A stretch of DNA of 64,000 bases from Geosiphon pyriformis (Eukaryota; Glomeromycota; Glomeromycetes; Archaeosporales; Geosiphonaceae): assembly GCA_016748015.1 (NCBI GenBank), contig JAAOMT010000597.1, positions 324,351-388,350 on the forward strand, given 5' to 3'. The notes beneath the pieces were generated by a model. That model made no database searches, was not told where the DNA came from, and worked only from the letters and a program-made list of their open reading frames with translations. The first letter of the stretch is position 1. Each line of letters begins with the position of its first letter. Positions 38,145 to 49,439 of this stretch are shown here, piece by piece. A program made the position numbers and the translations under genes.

Positions 38145-40437
38145 CGTGAATTTGCAACCAACAGACATTTACAATATTCAAGAAAAGAGACCAAAAACCT
38201 CTGATAATACTGGCTTTAAAATCAATTTAATTAAATCTTTTTTTAAATAATAATCCACCCAGTTTTTTGGTTATTTTATTACAAAAAATAAAACTTTTCC
38301 TAATTTAACTAAGATTAAAAAAGTTTAAAACATTAAACAACCAATGAACATTCATAAACTATACTTTTTTCTTGGTTTGGTTTTTTATTATCAAAAATTT
38401 GTTAAAGATTTCTTTAAAATTGCTTTTCTTCTTAATTAACTATTAAAGAAAATTGTCAATTATTACTAAAGTACACATTAGCAAAAAGCTTTTAAAACCT
38501 TGAAAGAAAAATTAATTACAGAATTTATTTTTATACAACTTGATCTAAATTAATATTTGATTTTTTATACTAATGTATTTGGTTTTGGACTTAGTGCTAT
38601 TTTTTTTTAAAAAAATAAAAATAACAAAAAGCATACTATAGCTTATGTTAACTAATTACTTTCTCTAATAAAACAAAACTATTTAGTTATTAAACAAAAA
38701 TGCTTAATAGTAATATAAATTACTAATTATTCAGACAAATATCTTCTTGATACCAAATTTTTAATAGTAACAAATTATCAAGTTTTGGTTTGACTGTACA
38801 AAAAAAAAACTGGATCACAAACAAATAATTTGTTAAATACTCTATTTAAATAAATTTAACTATAACATATAATATTATAAAAAAACAAATTAACAAAATA
38901 CTAATATTTTTTCTAGACTTATTATCTAGTAATAGTACAATTTTTACAAACTAAACCAACCTAATTATTAATAACTTTTTTTTAACCAAACACAATAATA
39001 AACTTAAATAACAATTCTGCCTTAATAAAATTTTTGAATAAAAGACAATACTCACTAGATTATACTCAATAATAATAAAAACATTTGTAAAAACAATTAA
39101 ATTTTTATTTAATTTGTTAAAACCAACTATATAAAAGAAATAAAAAAAATTTTGACTATTCTTAAAAAATTATCAAATTTAAAAAAAAAGAAATTATGAT
39201 CTATAACATGTATACTAATTTATTAGCTAAATATTTTGGAAAAATAAAAATAATTCAGAAAATACTTGTTTACTATTATTTATCTATTTTAAAAAAAAAC
39301 ATTATTAATTACATCAAAATCTGTAATATTTGCCAAAAAAAAAATCCAATTACAAAAAATATATTCATTCAATTTTTGTTAGTTAACTATTTAACAAAAT
39401 TGGTATAGATATTATTAGACTTTTAACAATAACTTTTAATAGCAACAGATATATTATTACAGCTACTAACTATTTACAAAATAAGTAAAAACAAGAGTTA
39501 TTTCAAACTAAACAGCAGTTTCAATAGCCAATTTTATTTATAAAGATATTATTTGTTATTATATTTGCTCTAAAAACTTTTATTTAATAAAAAAAGAGCT
39601 TTTTTTAATACATTGATTGAAGAACTTTATAGAAAAATGAGAATATATTATAAACTTTCTTTTTCTTATTATTTTTAAATAAATGACTTAATAGAATATT
39701 TTAATAAAATACTATATAAAACCTTAGCCAAAACCAGTAAAAAAACAAACTTATAAAACAAAGTACTATTTTTAGTTTTGTTTACTTATAGAATTGTGAA
39801 TTATAATATAATAAGTTATAAACTTTTGTATCTGTTCTTTAAAAAAATAGTAATTTTACCAATAGAAACAAATATTAAAACAATATTTTTTGAAGAAATC
39901 ATGATAAAAAATTACAAAAACATTTTACAAAAAAGACTTAATATCATTTTTGACTTATTAGTAAAAGCATAAATAATTGTTTTTAAAAAGATAAAACAGT
40001 TTTAAGAGAAGCTTAAGAAAAAAAAAACTTATAAAACACTTTTCTTAAATATTGATAATTTAATTTTAAAATATTATTCAGACAGAAACAATATTTATGA
40101 TAATAAATTCTTTAACAAATAAAAAGAACTTTTTATAATTAACTAAGTTTTGAACAATAATTTTTATATCTTATAAGCTTAATATAAAACAATTATTTTT
40201 TGGATTAAAACATTCAAAACATTTTCTATACTTTTTATAAGTATTAGACTAAAAATTATTTAAATACTACTCTAATTATTAAAAAACAGATCATTATAAT
40301 TGATAACAGTAAGATATATACTGTTATTAAATTAAAAAAAACTACTATTAGAAAAAAAAAATTGGTAATAAGATAAATAAATATATGCTTAAAAACATTG
40401 TTATAATTAAAACTTATACTTCTTATTAATTATCACA
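38145..40437 (+). pseudogene. Family 1 RT end, RNase H and integrase, decayed
   Basis: Continues the polyprotein. An RNase H trace is visible near 38550-38610 (FYTNVFGFGLSAIF, matching the usual DASxxGLGAVL pattern). At 39196-39408 an integrase zinc-finger piece is open (LVYYYLSILKK, ICNICQKKNP), and at 39778-39972 an integrase C-terminal piece (LPIETNIKTI). The core DDE region between them (39420-39720) is unreadable. No complete domain remains. Confidence 0.7.
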
Positions 40438-41100
40438 TGTATTAGCCACTGATGTCATATAATTAGCTATTCTATTTTTAAATAGTAATCATTAACTTAA
40501 TCATTGACTTGATTATTAACCTAATCATTGACCTAATCATTAATCTAGTTGTTGACTTGATTATTGACCACTTTTAATAGCTATATAAGTGATAAATTTC
40601 TTAGCTATAGAATAGCATGTAAGAATCAAAGAAAGAAAATAAATAAAATAACAACTTTTATCTCAATCATTTTTTTATTGCTAATTTCTCTTTTCTTACT
40701 TTTAAGTATCTAAACATCTTGAGATAAAAGATTACTTGTTGGTTATTTCCTATCTTTTTTTGAAATGTGTAATTGTAGCATTTGAAGATTATTGAATAAA
40801 ATGTGACTGAAGAGTATATTTAATACCTAATATTGAATTCTAAGAGCACCAACATGAGACATAGAATTATACCAGTATGTGATTATTTGTTGATAATATG
40901 AACTATTTTTCTATTTTTAGATTCTCTGGTTATCTTTTAAAAAGTATAGTGACTAAGATATTTTATGAGACTGATCTCGCATATTGAATCTATATTTATT
41001 CAATTTGCTCTTTAAAGTTGAATTCTCTTTGATTTTTTTTATTACTCTATATTCTTGTTCTTTCTTGCTATCTATTAGCTTGTTACTTTAATCTGTAACA
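40438..41100 (+). repeat. Family 1 LTR shared by copies 1 and 2
   Basis: TGTATTAGCCACTGATGTCATATAATTAGC...TTAATCTGTAACA. It is the 3' LTR for the decayed element to its left and the 5' LTR for the copy whose leader and gag continue to its right (41101-41606, then 61423 on). ATTGACTTGATTATT-type units occupy 40490-40560. It is much less AT-decayed than the sequence just upstream of 40430. Confidence 0.85.
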
Positions 41101-41606
41101 TAAAAGTGGTGCTTTCTGTAAAGTTGTTAAAATTCACTTTGTTTTCTATTGTATAAATGATTATTTATACTTGCCACAACAATTAGAAGAATATTTTAAA
41201 GCACACAACAAAAATGATTTAGACTTTATTAAATTTAATTCTTTGTACTTCTGCTTAATTTGTTTCTCCATTGATGAACAATTCAGTAGACAATTCTAAG
41301 ACTTTTGGAACTGGTTTTTGAATAAGCATTTAGTTGAAACCTACACAGCTTATATAACTTATTACTTTGACCAAGCTTATCTTAAAGACAACTTTGAAAA
41401 AAGAAACAACAACATTAATTAATTTTTATATTCCACAACCTTTAAACAACAGCCCCCTAATTCTGAATACCTAAATCACCAAATTCACATTTGGATTGCT
41501 GCCTATTAACTAGTTAAAACACCCTTTGAAACAAAAAAAGAAAGTTATTAAACTGCTTTTGTTTTTAATATCTTCTCAAGTAAATTAGAACATTCCACAC
41601 AAACAA
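41101..41606 (+). mobile_element. Family 1 copy 2, leader segment
   Basis: Aligns with 26109-26600 of copy 1 and is interrupted by the family 2 element. The join ACACAAACAA (left) / ACAGTTACTTC (right at 61423) rebuilds the empty site seen in copy 1 (TTACAAAACAGCTACTCC). Confidence 0.8.
41107..41124 (+). promoter_or_regulatory. Primer-binding site, family 1 copy 2
   Basis: TGGTGCTTTCTGTAAAGT lies 6 nt after the LTR end. TGG at the start pairs with a tRNA CCA end. The site is nearly the same as the family 2 site. An elongator tRNA-Met 3' end is a plausible primer, but this needs checking. Confidence 0.6.
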
Positions 41607-41954
41607 TATTACAGGTAATTATTTGGGGTCTTAAAGCAAATAACAAACTCATAACTTGGTGCTCAATTGATATAATGGTATTGATTGGAAGGTATTGTTA
41701 TCTGAAGGTTTTTGATTAAGTTCTTTGTATAATAGACAGAGATTCAATAATTGTTTATCCATAGCTTTTCAGAATCACAATTTTGTTAATTTTTTTTTTC
41801 AGCTTGATGGCTGGTACTTCTTTGATAAGTAATCTGTAATTCCTTTACATGCTTTATCTATTCATAGGGGTCTTTTATCAGACAATCCTTGACATCAATA
41901 ACTCAGTGCTTTAATCCTTTAATTGATTAGTACACAACAAAAAAAATAACAAAA

Positions 41955-41985
<31 letters not shown>

Positions 41986-42467
41986 TAAAGAAATAAGCCA
42001 AGGCAATAAAAATTAGTATCTCATTAATAGCTGTAATCAAGAGCTATTGTTCTAGTATGGTCAAGTATTAATTATTATTAACATGAAGTGTTGATAGTAA
42101 AGAGTGGATTTGAGATAGTAAATAATTATTTATTTTGATATTTGTGATGTGAAAGATTGCTTAGATTAAATCTAAACTGGGAGGTCTGCCTTTTTCTACT
42201 TCTAATTCTACCAATATATATACATAATTGAGATTCCTCAATTCCTCAATTCTTTACACCAGGAATTCTGGGATTCCTGAAATCTTGCAATTCCTTTAAG
42301 AAGAATTCTAGAATTCTGGAATTCTGTAATTCTTTGTACAAGAATTTTAAAATTCCTGGAATCTTAAAATTTCTTTTGAGAAGAATCCTGGAATTCCACA
42401 TTTACTATAGCTATTTCTGATTGGCTAATTTATATGCTAATATATTTCCTATATTCTATAAGTAATA
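41607..42467 (-). repeat. 3' LTR of outer family 2 element
   Basis: Plus-strand text TATTACAGGTAATTATTTGG...CTATAAGTAATA, decayed TGTTAC/GTAACA ends. On the sense (minus) strand U3 carries a CCAAT box (ATTAGCCAATCAGAA, about 42415), a GGAATTCC-type palindromic array (42231-42400), then a TATATATA box (about 42215). A purine tract AATATTAAAGAGGAGAGAAT lies directly upstream on the sense strand (about 42470-42490). Confidence 0.88.
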
Positions 42468-42481
42468 TTATTCTCTCCTCT

Positions 42482-43112
42482 TTAATATTGAGTTCCATCA
42501 AGATTTCCTAATTCTAATTTTTTGTCTTTGAGTATTTCTTGAACTTCTTTTTCAAGAATTACTTGTGCTATCTTGTTCTGTAATTTTTCAAATTGAGCAT
42601 TGGTTATTTTTCTCATTTGGTTAATGGTAATGAAATTCATTTTTGGATTGAGTAAGATTTCTGGTCAATCTTAAAATCTGGTGTGTAGCCGATAAATGAC
42701 TCTTGCTTGTGTGATCAAATTGTTTTTCTCCACAAATTGTTCCAGTTGTTGCAGTATTGTTGTGTGAAATAATTGTTTTATTTTATTTGTATACAAGCCC
42801 TGAATGTTCAAGTGTTGTCCCAAATAAAAGTAACAAAAGTTTTTTGAAAATTGTTGTATTTACCAATTCCAAGTTTCTATAGTCAACTCTTGATATTGGG
42901 TGACTTTTGGTTGTGTTTCTATTGTCAATTTCACTTTTGTGATTATTTTGTCTACTATGTTTTCTGTTTTTTTCTGTATTTTATCTCATGGTTTTTTTTT
43001 GGTGTTTGTGTATTTGATAGTTTATTTGTTGATTATAATTTCCATCTCTTGTTGTTGTATCAGTTGAAAAAGTTGTTGTGCTAATGAGTAAATGCTGTCA
43101 GTAATCTCCATT
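42482..43112 (-). pseudogene. ORF3 of the outer family 2 element, extra gene after integrase
   Basis: After integrase and before the purine tract a distinct frame starts MEITDSIYSLAQQLFQLIQQ and runs about 200 codons to GNLDGTQY and a stop at 42482. Five in-frame stops interrupt it, but there are no frameshifts along its length. The protein is Gln/Ile/Glu-rich and probably helical, with the segments LNIQGLYTNKIKQL, LEQFVEKN, PEILLNPKMNFITINQ and AQVILEKEVQEIL. The nested sister has the same ORF at 48182-48803. It lies at the position where env-like or accessory genes sit in some LTR elements. It has no signal peptide or membrane segment. I do not recognise it. Confidence 0.65.
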
Positions 43113-43513
43113 TTTCTGCTGTTTTTTGTCACATATGTCATGTCTTTATATACTCTTTTGGTTGTTCGATTTTATGTGTTTGGTTCAATGATTATAATTG
43201 GTTTTAGATCTCATAGAATCTTATCTGGTTTGACTAGTATTCTTTATACTCTTAATTATAGAATATTACTGTGCTGTTTTGGTTAAGATTTTGTTGTTTA
43301 ATCTTAATTTATAAGCTTTATTTCCAAGAATTTCTTTTATGTGAAATGGTCTATTTTATTTGGAGTCAAATTTTCTACTCCATTGTTTTTTCACTTTAGT
43401 GTAATGTAGAAGTATTTTGTTTCCAATCTTGAATTCAACTGGTTTCTCTGGTAGTTAGTTATTGTGTCTTTTTTTTTGTTTTTTTGTGACTTTTGGATGT
43501 TATTAGTTGCTCT

Positions 43514-44551
43514 TTACCATGTGTTTTCTAATGTCTCTATTAAGTCATATGTTCTTCTTAATAATGTTCTTTGAAAAATTTCTTCTGTTATTGGTTCTGT
43601 TGAATATGTTTTAACTTTTATTTCAACTGGTAATGTTGCTGTTCTACCATATACTAATTCAAATAGTGTTGTTTGTGTAGTGTCTTGCTTTATTGTCCAA
43701 TAAGCAAATAATACTGATAGTATAATCAAATCTCATTCATTCTGGTTTTCTTGGCTGATTTTGGCAATGGTTTCACACAATATTCTGTTAAACTTTTTAA
43801 CTAACCCATTTGTTTGTGGATGGTATAATAATGATAATAGTCTTTTTATTCTAAATCTTTGACTTAATTCTGCCAATGTTTTATTTACAAAGTAAGTTTC
43901 TTGATTTAATAATAGTTCTTTTAGACATTTGTGTCGACAAATCAAATCTTGATGAACAAATTTGGCAATGGATTCTGCATCTGCTCTTTGAATGGCTTTT
44001 GCTTCTGGCCATTTTGTGAGATAATCCATGGCTACTGCAATATATCTGTTGTCTCTGCTGGTAATTGTTAATGGTCCGATTAAGTTAATTCTAATATGAT
44101 TGAATGGTTGTCCCACTTTGATTAGTCTTAATGGTTCACTGGATTTTGTTCTATCTCTTTTTTGACAAGCATCACAATTTTAAACATATTGAATAATGTT
44201 TAGATACATTGATGGCCAATAGTATTTTTTTCTGGTTCTTTTTATGGTTGTTTTTTTGTAAAAATGTCCTGCTGTTGGGTCTAAGTACATGTTGAATAAT
44301 ATTGTCTCTTTCTCCGATTCTGTAATTACTTTGGTTGGTTGATCTGGATTTCTTTTGTTCTTCTGGTAAAGTATATTTTGATAGTTAATAAAATATTTTG
44401 ATTGCTGTTTTATGTTGTTTTGTTCTTTTTGAGATAATTTCTCCTTGAACAATTGGGTATTTTTATAATATTGGAGTTGTTGGTATTTTTGTATATTCAT
44501 CTTTTTGTTATATTTTTGGGTTGAAAATGTTTTTAAATTTGTCTCATTCAC
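43514..44551 (-). pseudogene. Integrase of the outer family 2 element, catalytic residues lost
   Basis: Frames at 44180-44551, 43733-44116 and 43514-43729. The zinc-finger region includes HFYKKTTIKRTRKKYYWPSM; the core has RINLIGPLTITSRDNRYIA, WPEAKAIQRADAESIAKFVH, LLLNQETYFVNKTL, SLLYHPQTNGLVKKFNRIL; the C-terminus TLFELVYGRTATLPVEI. In this family the first and second catalytic Asp sit where this copy has N (INLIGPL, LLNQETY) and the Glu where it has K (LVKKFN). All three are G-to-A type changes, so this integrase should be dead. Confidence 0.88.
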
Positions 44552-44560
44552 AACAATCCA

Positions 44561-45660
44561 TCAGCATTTCTGTTTTCTTTTCCTTTTTTGTAATGTACTG
44601 TATAATTAAATGGTGAAAGTTTTATTTTGTTTTTAGATTGAAGTCAATCCTTTGTAATTAGTATACACATCAAATTTTTGACTCAAGTATTCTTTCTATT
44701 TGATGACAGCCCAATAGATAGCTAAGTGTTTTAGTACTGAAATTCCATAGTTTTTTTCAGCTGGACTTAAGCTTCTACTGGCATAAGCTACTAGATGTTC
44801 TCTTCTATCTGGTCTTCTTTGCAATAGTACTGCTCCCAATGCTTAACCAAATGCATTGGTTGTAATTATGAATGGCTTGTTATAATCTGGATAGATCAGT
44901 ACTGGAACTTGAATAAGTTTTCTTCTTAATGTATTAAAAGCTTCTTGTTGAGTTTTAGTCTATTCATATTTAGTGTTTTTTGTTTAAAGTTGGTATAGTA
45001 GTTGAGCTATTTTGGAAAAGTCTTTGATAAAGTGGCAGTAGTATTCAGCAAATCCCAAGAACACTCTTAATTCTGTGAGATTATTTGGTACTAGAAAGTT
45101 CTTAACAATCTCAATCTTATTTGAATCCATTTTGATATCATCTTTGCTCACAACATATTCCAAAAACTTGAGTTCAGTTTTGCCAAAGAAGCATTTGTTT
45201 GCATTTAATTTCAATTCTGTTCATCTGAGTCTTTCAAATACTTGTTAGAAATAATGCAGATAATCATCAAATGTTTTTGAGAACACATTGGTGTCATTCA
45301 AGTATATGACTACTGATTTCTATAGTAGTCTGGTATAGACAATTTCCATGAGCCATTGAAATGTGGCAGGAGCATTTATCAAGCCAAATGGCATCATTTC
45401 AAATTCGAAATTTCCTTCTCAAGTTGTGAAAGCCATTTTCTCTTTGTCTTCTAGTTTTATGGCTACTTGCTAATAATCACTATTCAAGTCTAAAGTTGAG
45501 AATCATTTCTTTCCTCCAAAAGCATTGAACAGTTCTTAAATCTTTGGAGTTGGGTAGTTATCTCCTTTTATTACTCTATTCAGTTTTTAATAATCCACAC
45601 AAAAGCAGATTTTCCCATTTTTCTTATGAATTAATACTATTGGTAATGACTATGGGCTTA
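44561..45660 (-). pseudogene. RT and RNase H of the outer family 2 element
   Basis: On the minus strand: SLPIVLIHKKNGKICFCVDY then a stop (near 45600-45650), TLDL (near 45490), VVIYLNDTNVFSKTFDDYLH (near 45300) where YxDD reads YLND, KLNANKCFFGKTELKFLEYV (open 44984-45214), NNLTELRVFLGFAEYYCHFI, then RNase H with TTNAFG (usual Asp now Asn) and REHLVAYASRSLSPAEKNYG. Stops interrupt the frame repeatedly, and a catalytic Asp is lost in both enzymes. Confidence 0.88.
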
Positions 45661-45862
45661 TTGATAGCTGAATTAATCCATTGTCAAGCATTTGATTGAT
45701 TTTTTGACAAATAATCTTATGGCTGGCTGGTGGTACTTTGTATGTTCTCTGTTTAATTGGCATTGCATCTTCAGTCTTAATTTGATGTTGAATGATGTCA
45801 GTTCTGCCAAATTTGTTTTCACTGGCAAAAATGTTATTGAAATTGTTAAGTAATATTTTAAG

Positions 45863-46200
45863 CTATATATGTTGTAGTGGATCTAAGTTTCCCAAGTTCA
45901 TTTGTTCCAATTGTTCTGATTGAAGCAGATAACATTCTTCTCGTTCATATATGATTTGAGATGTGATATCTACATATCCGCACAGTTGTGGAAAGTTTAG
46001 AATGGTGTTTGGCAGTTGGTTTTCAAGTTCGGTGATTAAGTATCCAATAGTGGTTTCTTTTGGTATTTTGATGATGTTTCCCATGTTGTTGTAAATGAAA
46101 ATTTTGATGTGACTGTGACTCTTGGCTGGTATGTGTAAATTAACTAATCCAATCTTTCTTAATTCACAAAGTGTTGCTTCTGCCTCAAAAATCTGAACTT
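45863..46200 (-). pseudogene. Linker between dUTPase and RT, outer element
   Basis: Continues the same polyprotein: EAEATLCELRKIGLVNLHIP, IFIYNNMGNIIKIPKETTIG, FPQLCGYVDITSQIIYERE and LLQSEQLEQMNLGNLDPL. The IPKxTTIGYL pattern is like the beta-barrel stretch seen just before RT in many Ty3-like elements. The counterpart in the nested element is 51640-51954. Role unknown, possibly a spacer or a second small beta fold. Confidence 0.65.
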
Positions 46201-46726
46201 AATTCTTTACTTTTCTCTCTATAACTACCATGTACTGGTCATATGGTAGAATAAAAATTGGTTGATGAGTGGAAATAATTTCTTCCTTGTCAATAACCTC
46301 TTCTTCTGTCATATTGACTAGTACATCTATTCTACTTGTTGATCCAAATCCCTGTATTTCTCTAACTGTAATTTCTAATTTTTCTTTGTTTCTTACTAAT
46401 ATTAATTGAGCTATGTTAATCAGAGGCAGAAATATTGCCTGTGTTATCTTTTTGTTTGGCTCTATTGTATATGCCTTTTCTGAGTCGTTTTGTAGCATTG
46501 CAATAATATTTTCTATATATTCTACATCAATTATTTCTCTTCTGATATTGATTTCCTTTTTTGCTAAGCTACTCCTAAATGCTAACTGAATTATTGTTGT
46601 TGCTAGAATTTCCAGTGCTATTTTGAGATCAATGCAAGTGTGTAAATGGGGTTCCAATTTGATAAGATCTTTTCCCAGATATCTTAGATCAAACTTTGTA
46701 TCTGTATTATGCACACATTCTGACAT
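46199..46726 (-). pseudogene. dUTPase domain inside the outer family 2 polyprotein
   Basis: dUTPases hydrolyse dUTP to dUMP and keep uracil out of DNA. All five trimeric-dUTPase motifs can be found in order: VHNTDTKFDLRY (motif 1), RSSLAKKEINI (2), REIIDVEYIENI (3), KKITQAIFLPL (4) and REIQGFGSTSR (5, the C-terminal phosphate-loop motif). The domain lies between the Cys-rich module and RT in the retroelement polyprotein, not in a cellular gene. Motif 3 keeps its Asp but has Glu and Arg where the family has Gly, and motif 5 has Ser for Gly, so activity is doubtful. The open segment runs 46726-46199 without a stop. dUTPase is known in some retroviruses but is unusual in Ty3-like elements. Confidence 0.9.
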
Positions 46727-46750
46727 GATGCCTTCATTGTTGTTACTATA

Positions 46751-47371
46751 CTATCTGAGTTCCTGTTCCTTGAAAAAATCAGAAAGCGTGATGTATGTTT
46801 TGGGGTTTGAATTGGAGTTCAAATTGCTATTATTTTTCTTACTATATTGAGCAAAGCTGGAACTGTTGTTTTTATTATTGTTATTGTCAGTGTTTGAATT
46901 GGAATTGTAAATGAATTCTGATTCCAATATGCAGCTGCCAATTGGTTTTTCCTCTTTTGGAATTGTGTAGGTCATGCATAGTGGTGAATTGTAAATGAGG
47001 TCACACTCATTACAATACTGGAAGTCATATGGGATCAAACAGTAATCACATAGTCTTGTGTTTATTTTTTTTAACCATTGCTCTTGCTCCTTTCTAGTGA
47101 GTACTAATTCTTGGTAATGCTCATGGAATTGTTCTGGGTCTATAGGCTCTAGGATGATATCTGAGTTTGGGCTCCAGTCGAGTTCTATGAATTCTGGTGA
47201 ATTGTTTTTTATTGTTCTTATTTTTTCTGGTAATGCTCCTTTGATTTTGACAAATACTATTTGCCAAATTTTGTCATTGTTGTGTGAACATTCATCCAAA
47301 TGTTTTACAGCTCTTTTCAAAGTGACTTTTATTGGTGTTTTTTTCCTAACCCAGTCACTTATTAGGATCAT
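46751..47371 (-). pseudogene. Cys-module and acidic linker before dUTPase, outer element
   Basis: 206 open codons: ILISDWVRKKTPIKVTLKRA, FHEHYQELVLTRKEQEQWLK, then a zinc-ribbon-like CDYCLIPYDFQYCNECDLIY followed by a further C, then a Ser/Asn/Asp-rich tail. The four Cys of CX2C...CX2C are intact. It joins upstream to 57343-57530 across the nested insertion. Its role is unknown; RNA or protein binding is a guess. Confidence 0.75.
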
Positions 47372-47405
47372 GTATTGACATGATTCATTGCATATTTCTC
47401 TTCAC

Positions 47406-48145
47406 TGTTACAGATGATTATTTGGGGTCTCAAATTAAATAACAAATCCATAACTTGGTGCTTAGTTGTTGATATTTAAAGGGTTTATGGATCTGAAGGT
47501 TTTTGTTGTGGAGTTTTTTGTATAATGAACAAAGATTTAATTGATGGTTTTATCCGTAGCTTCCCAAAACTGCAGTTTTATCAAATTNNNNNNNNNNNNN
47601 NNNNNNNAAAAAAAAAAAAAACAAAAAAAAAAAACAAAAACAAGTAAAAGCAATTGCAAGTTAGTATCCCGTCAATAGCCATAATCAAGAGCTATTGTTT
47701 CAGTGTGGTTAAGTATCAATTACTATCAACATTTCATGTTGATAGTAGAGAGTTGATTGAGATAGTAAATAATTATTTATTAATATTTGTGAATTAAAAG
47801 ATTGCTTAGATAAAATCTAAACTGAAAGGTCTGTCTTTTCTACTTCTAATGCTACCACTATATATACATAATTTAAGTTCTATGAAATCACTTATATTCT
47901 CGAGCAATGTGCTATAATTTTTCAAACAATGCTCACATTGCTAAGCAATGTGCTATATTTTCTTGACATTGCTTTATCTTGCTGAGCAATGTACTATGAT
48001 TTTTGACATTGCTCCACATTGTTAAGCAATGTGCTGTAATTTCTGACATTGCTTCATATTGCTGAGCAATGTGCTCACATGCTAACTACTACTCTCTTAT
48101 TGGTCTGCTATTTTTCTATATCTGTTTTCTTTTTTCTAAGTAACA
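47406..48145 (-). repeat. 3' LTR of inner family 2 element, with assembly gap
   Basis: TGTTACAGATGATTATTTGG...TTCTAAGTAACA with perfect TGTTAC/GTAACA ends. U3 (sense minus) has a CCAAT box near 48100, an array of ACATTGCTnAGCAATGT palindromes (47897-48078) and a TATATATA box near 47862. The run of N at 47588-47606 lies inside it. Confidence 0.92.
47588..47606. other. Sequence gap (19 N) in the LTR
   Basis: The partner LTR is 882 bp and this one has 721 determined bases, so the 19 N probably stand for about 160 bp, matching about 56639-56800 of the partner. The following A-rich, AAAAACAAAA-type stretch is a hard-to-assemble run. Confidence 0.85.
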
Positions 48146-48181
48146 TTATCTCCTCTTTTTTAATATTGAGCTTCATCAAAA

Positions 48182-48803
48182 TTTTTGTTTTGAATTAATT
48201 CTAATACTTCTTTTTCAAGTATTGTTTGTTCAACTCTGTTTCTCATGTCTTCTACTTGTGTATTGTTCATTCTTTCTTATTGGTTAATGGTTATAGTTTC
48301 CATGTCAGAATGTAACAGTATTTCTGGATAGTTCCGAAATATGTTGTATAGTTGGTATATTGTTTTAACATGTAGTGTTGAATTCATTTTCTTTTCAATA
48401 AATTTTTCAATTTGTTGTATTATGTCTTGGTTGAATATTCTCTTGGATTTGTTAATATACAACTCCTGAATATTCAACTTTTGACCTAATTAGTAGTAGT
48501 AATATGATATTAGAAGTTGTTCTGTTCATTGCTTCCAATTTTCTTTTGTAAGCTCTTCTGTTGGTGCCATAATAGGTATTTTCCCAAAAGTGTTCTTCAC
48601 TTTTTCTATTAAGTTATCTGTCCAGTTTTTATCATTTTTTGGTGGCCATTAATATGGTGTATTTTTTGTCTTTCTTTGGGTGTTTTAATAGCAAATTATT
48701 TGGTTGTTAATAATAATTTCCATGTCTAACTGTTGTTGACTTAAGGCTTAGAACAATTGTTGAGCTATAGTGTGAATATGATCTGATATTTCCATTTTTC
48801 TTG
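48182..48803 (-). pseudogene. ORF3 of the inner family 2 element
   Basis: Counterpart of 42482-43112. Starts MEISDHIHTIAQQLF (48803) and ends KNFDEAQY with a stop next to the purine tract. The open part 48277-48477 reads NIQELYINKSKRIFNQDIIQ, IEKFIEKKMNSTLH, PEILLHSDMETITINQ. It shares with the outer copy the pattern (L)NIQ(G/E)LY, (F)xEK(N/K), PEILLxxxMxxITINQ, ILEKEV. Several transition-type stops interrupt it. Conservation of both ends between diverged copies suggests a real third protein. Confidence 0.65.
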
Positions 48804-49439
48804 GTTGCTTTTGTCATGTATACTGTGTCTTTATATATTCTTTTGGTTGTTCAATTTAACGTGTTTGGTTTGATAACTATGATTGGTTCTAGATCTCATG
48901 GAATCTTATCTGATTGAACTAGTATTCTTTATATTCCTAGTTGTGAAATATTATTGGTGGATGATAATGCTATCTGGTGATATGGTTTTAGTTGATCATT
49001 ATGTGCTGCTTTGGCTAAGATTTTGTTGTCTCATCTTAATTTATAAGCTCTATTTCTTAGAATTTCTTCTATGTGAAATGGTCCATTTTATTTGGGATCA
49101 AATTTTCTACTCCATTGTTTTTCTACTTTGGTATAATATAATAATACTTTGTTTTTAATCTTGAATTCAACTGGTTTATCTGGTAGTTGGTTATCATGTC
49201 ATTTTTTTTGCTTTTCTTGTGACTTTTGGATATTATCAGCTGTTTTTTGTCATCTGTTTTCTAGTGTTTCCATTAAGTCATATGTTCTTCTCAACAATGT
49301 TTTTTGAAAATTATTTTCTATTATTGGCTCAGTTGGATATGTATTAACCTCTATCTCAACTGATAATGTTGCTGTTCTATTGTATACCAATTCAAATAGT
49401 GTTGCTTGTGTGGTATCTTGCTTCATTGTCTAATAAGTA

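Larger units (their letters stand above)
25399..41100 (+). mobile_element. Ty3-like LTR retrotransposon, family 1 copy 1, heavily decayed, with nested insertions
   Basis: Bounded by LTRs at 25399-26108 and 40438-41100. Internal order on the plus strand is gag, CCHC knuckle, protease, RT, RNase H and integrase, the Ty3/Gypsy order. The body is interrupted by a family 2 solo LTR (28699-29530), a LINE (about 29883-36643) and an unknown insert (about 37253-38144). Alignment by eye with the better-preserved copy 2 (61423-64000) shows very many C-to-T and G-to-A differences, and no long open frame survives. Confidence 0.85.

Noticed and set aside
42851-43084. Phe/Tyr/Cys-rich plus-strand frame that looks like a membrane protein
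   Set aside because: Antisense to ORF3 of the family 2 element; the hydrophobic look comes from reading A/T-rich complement.
47897-48078. Regularly spaced AGCAATGT repeats that resemble a small CRISPR array
   Set aside because: Units are degenerate palindromes with no unique spacers, lie inside a eukaryotic LTR and recur in the partner LTR.
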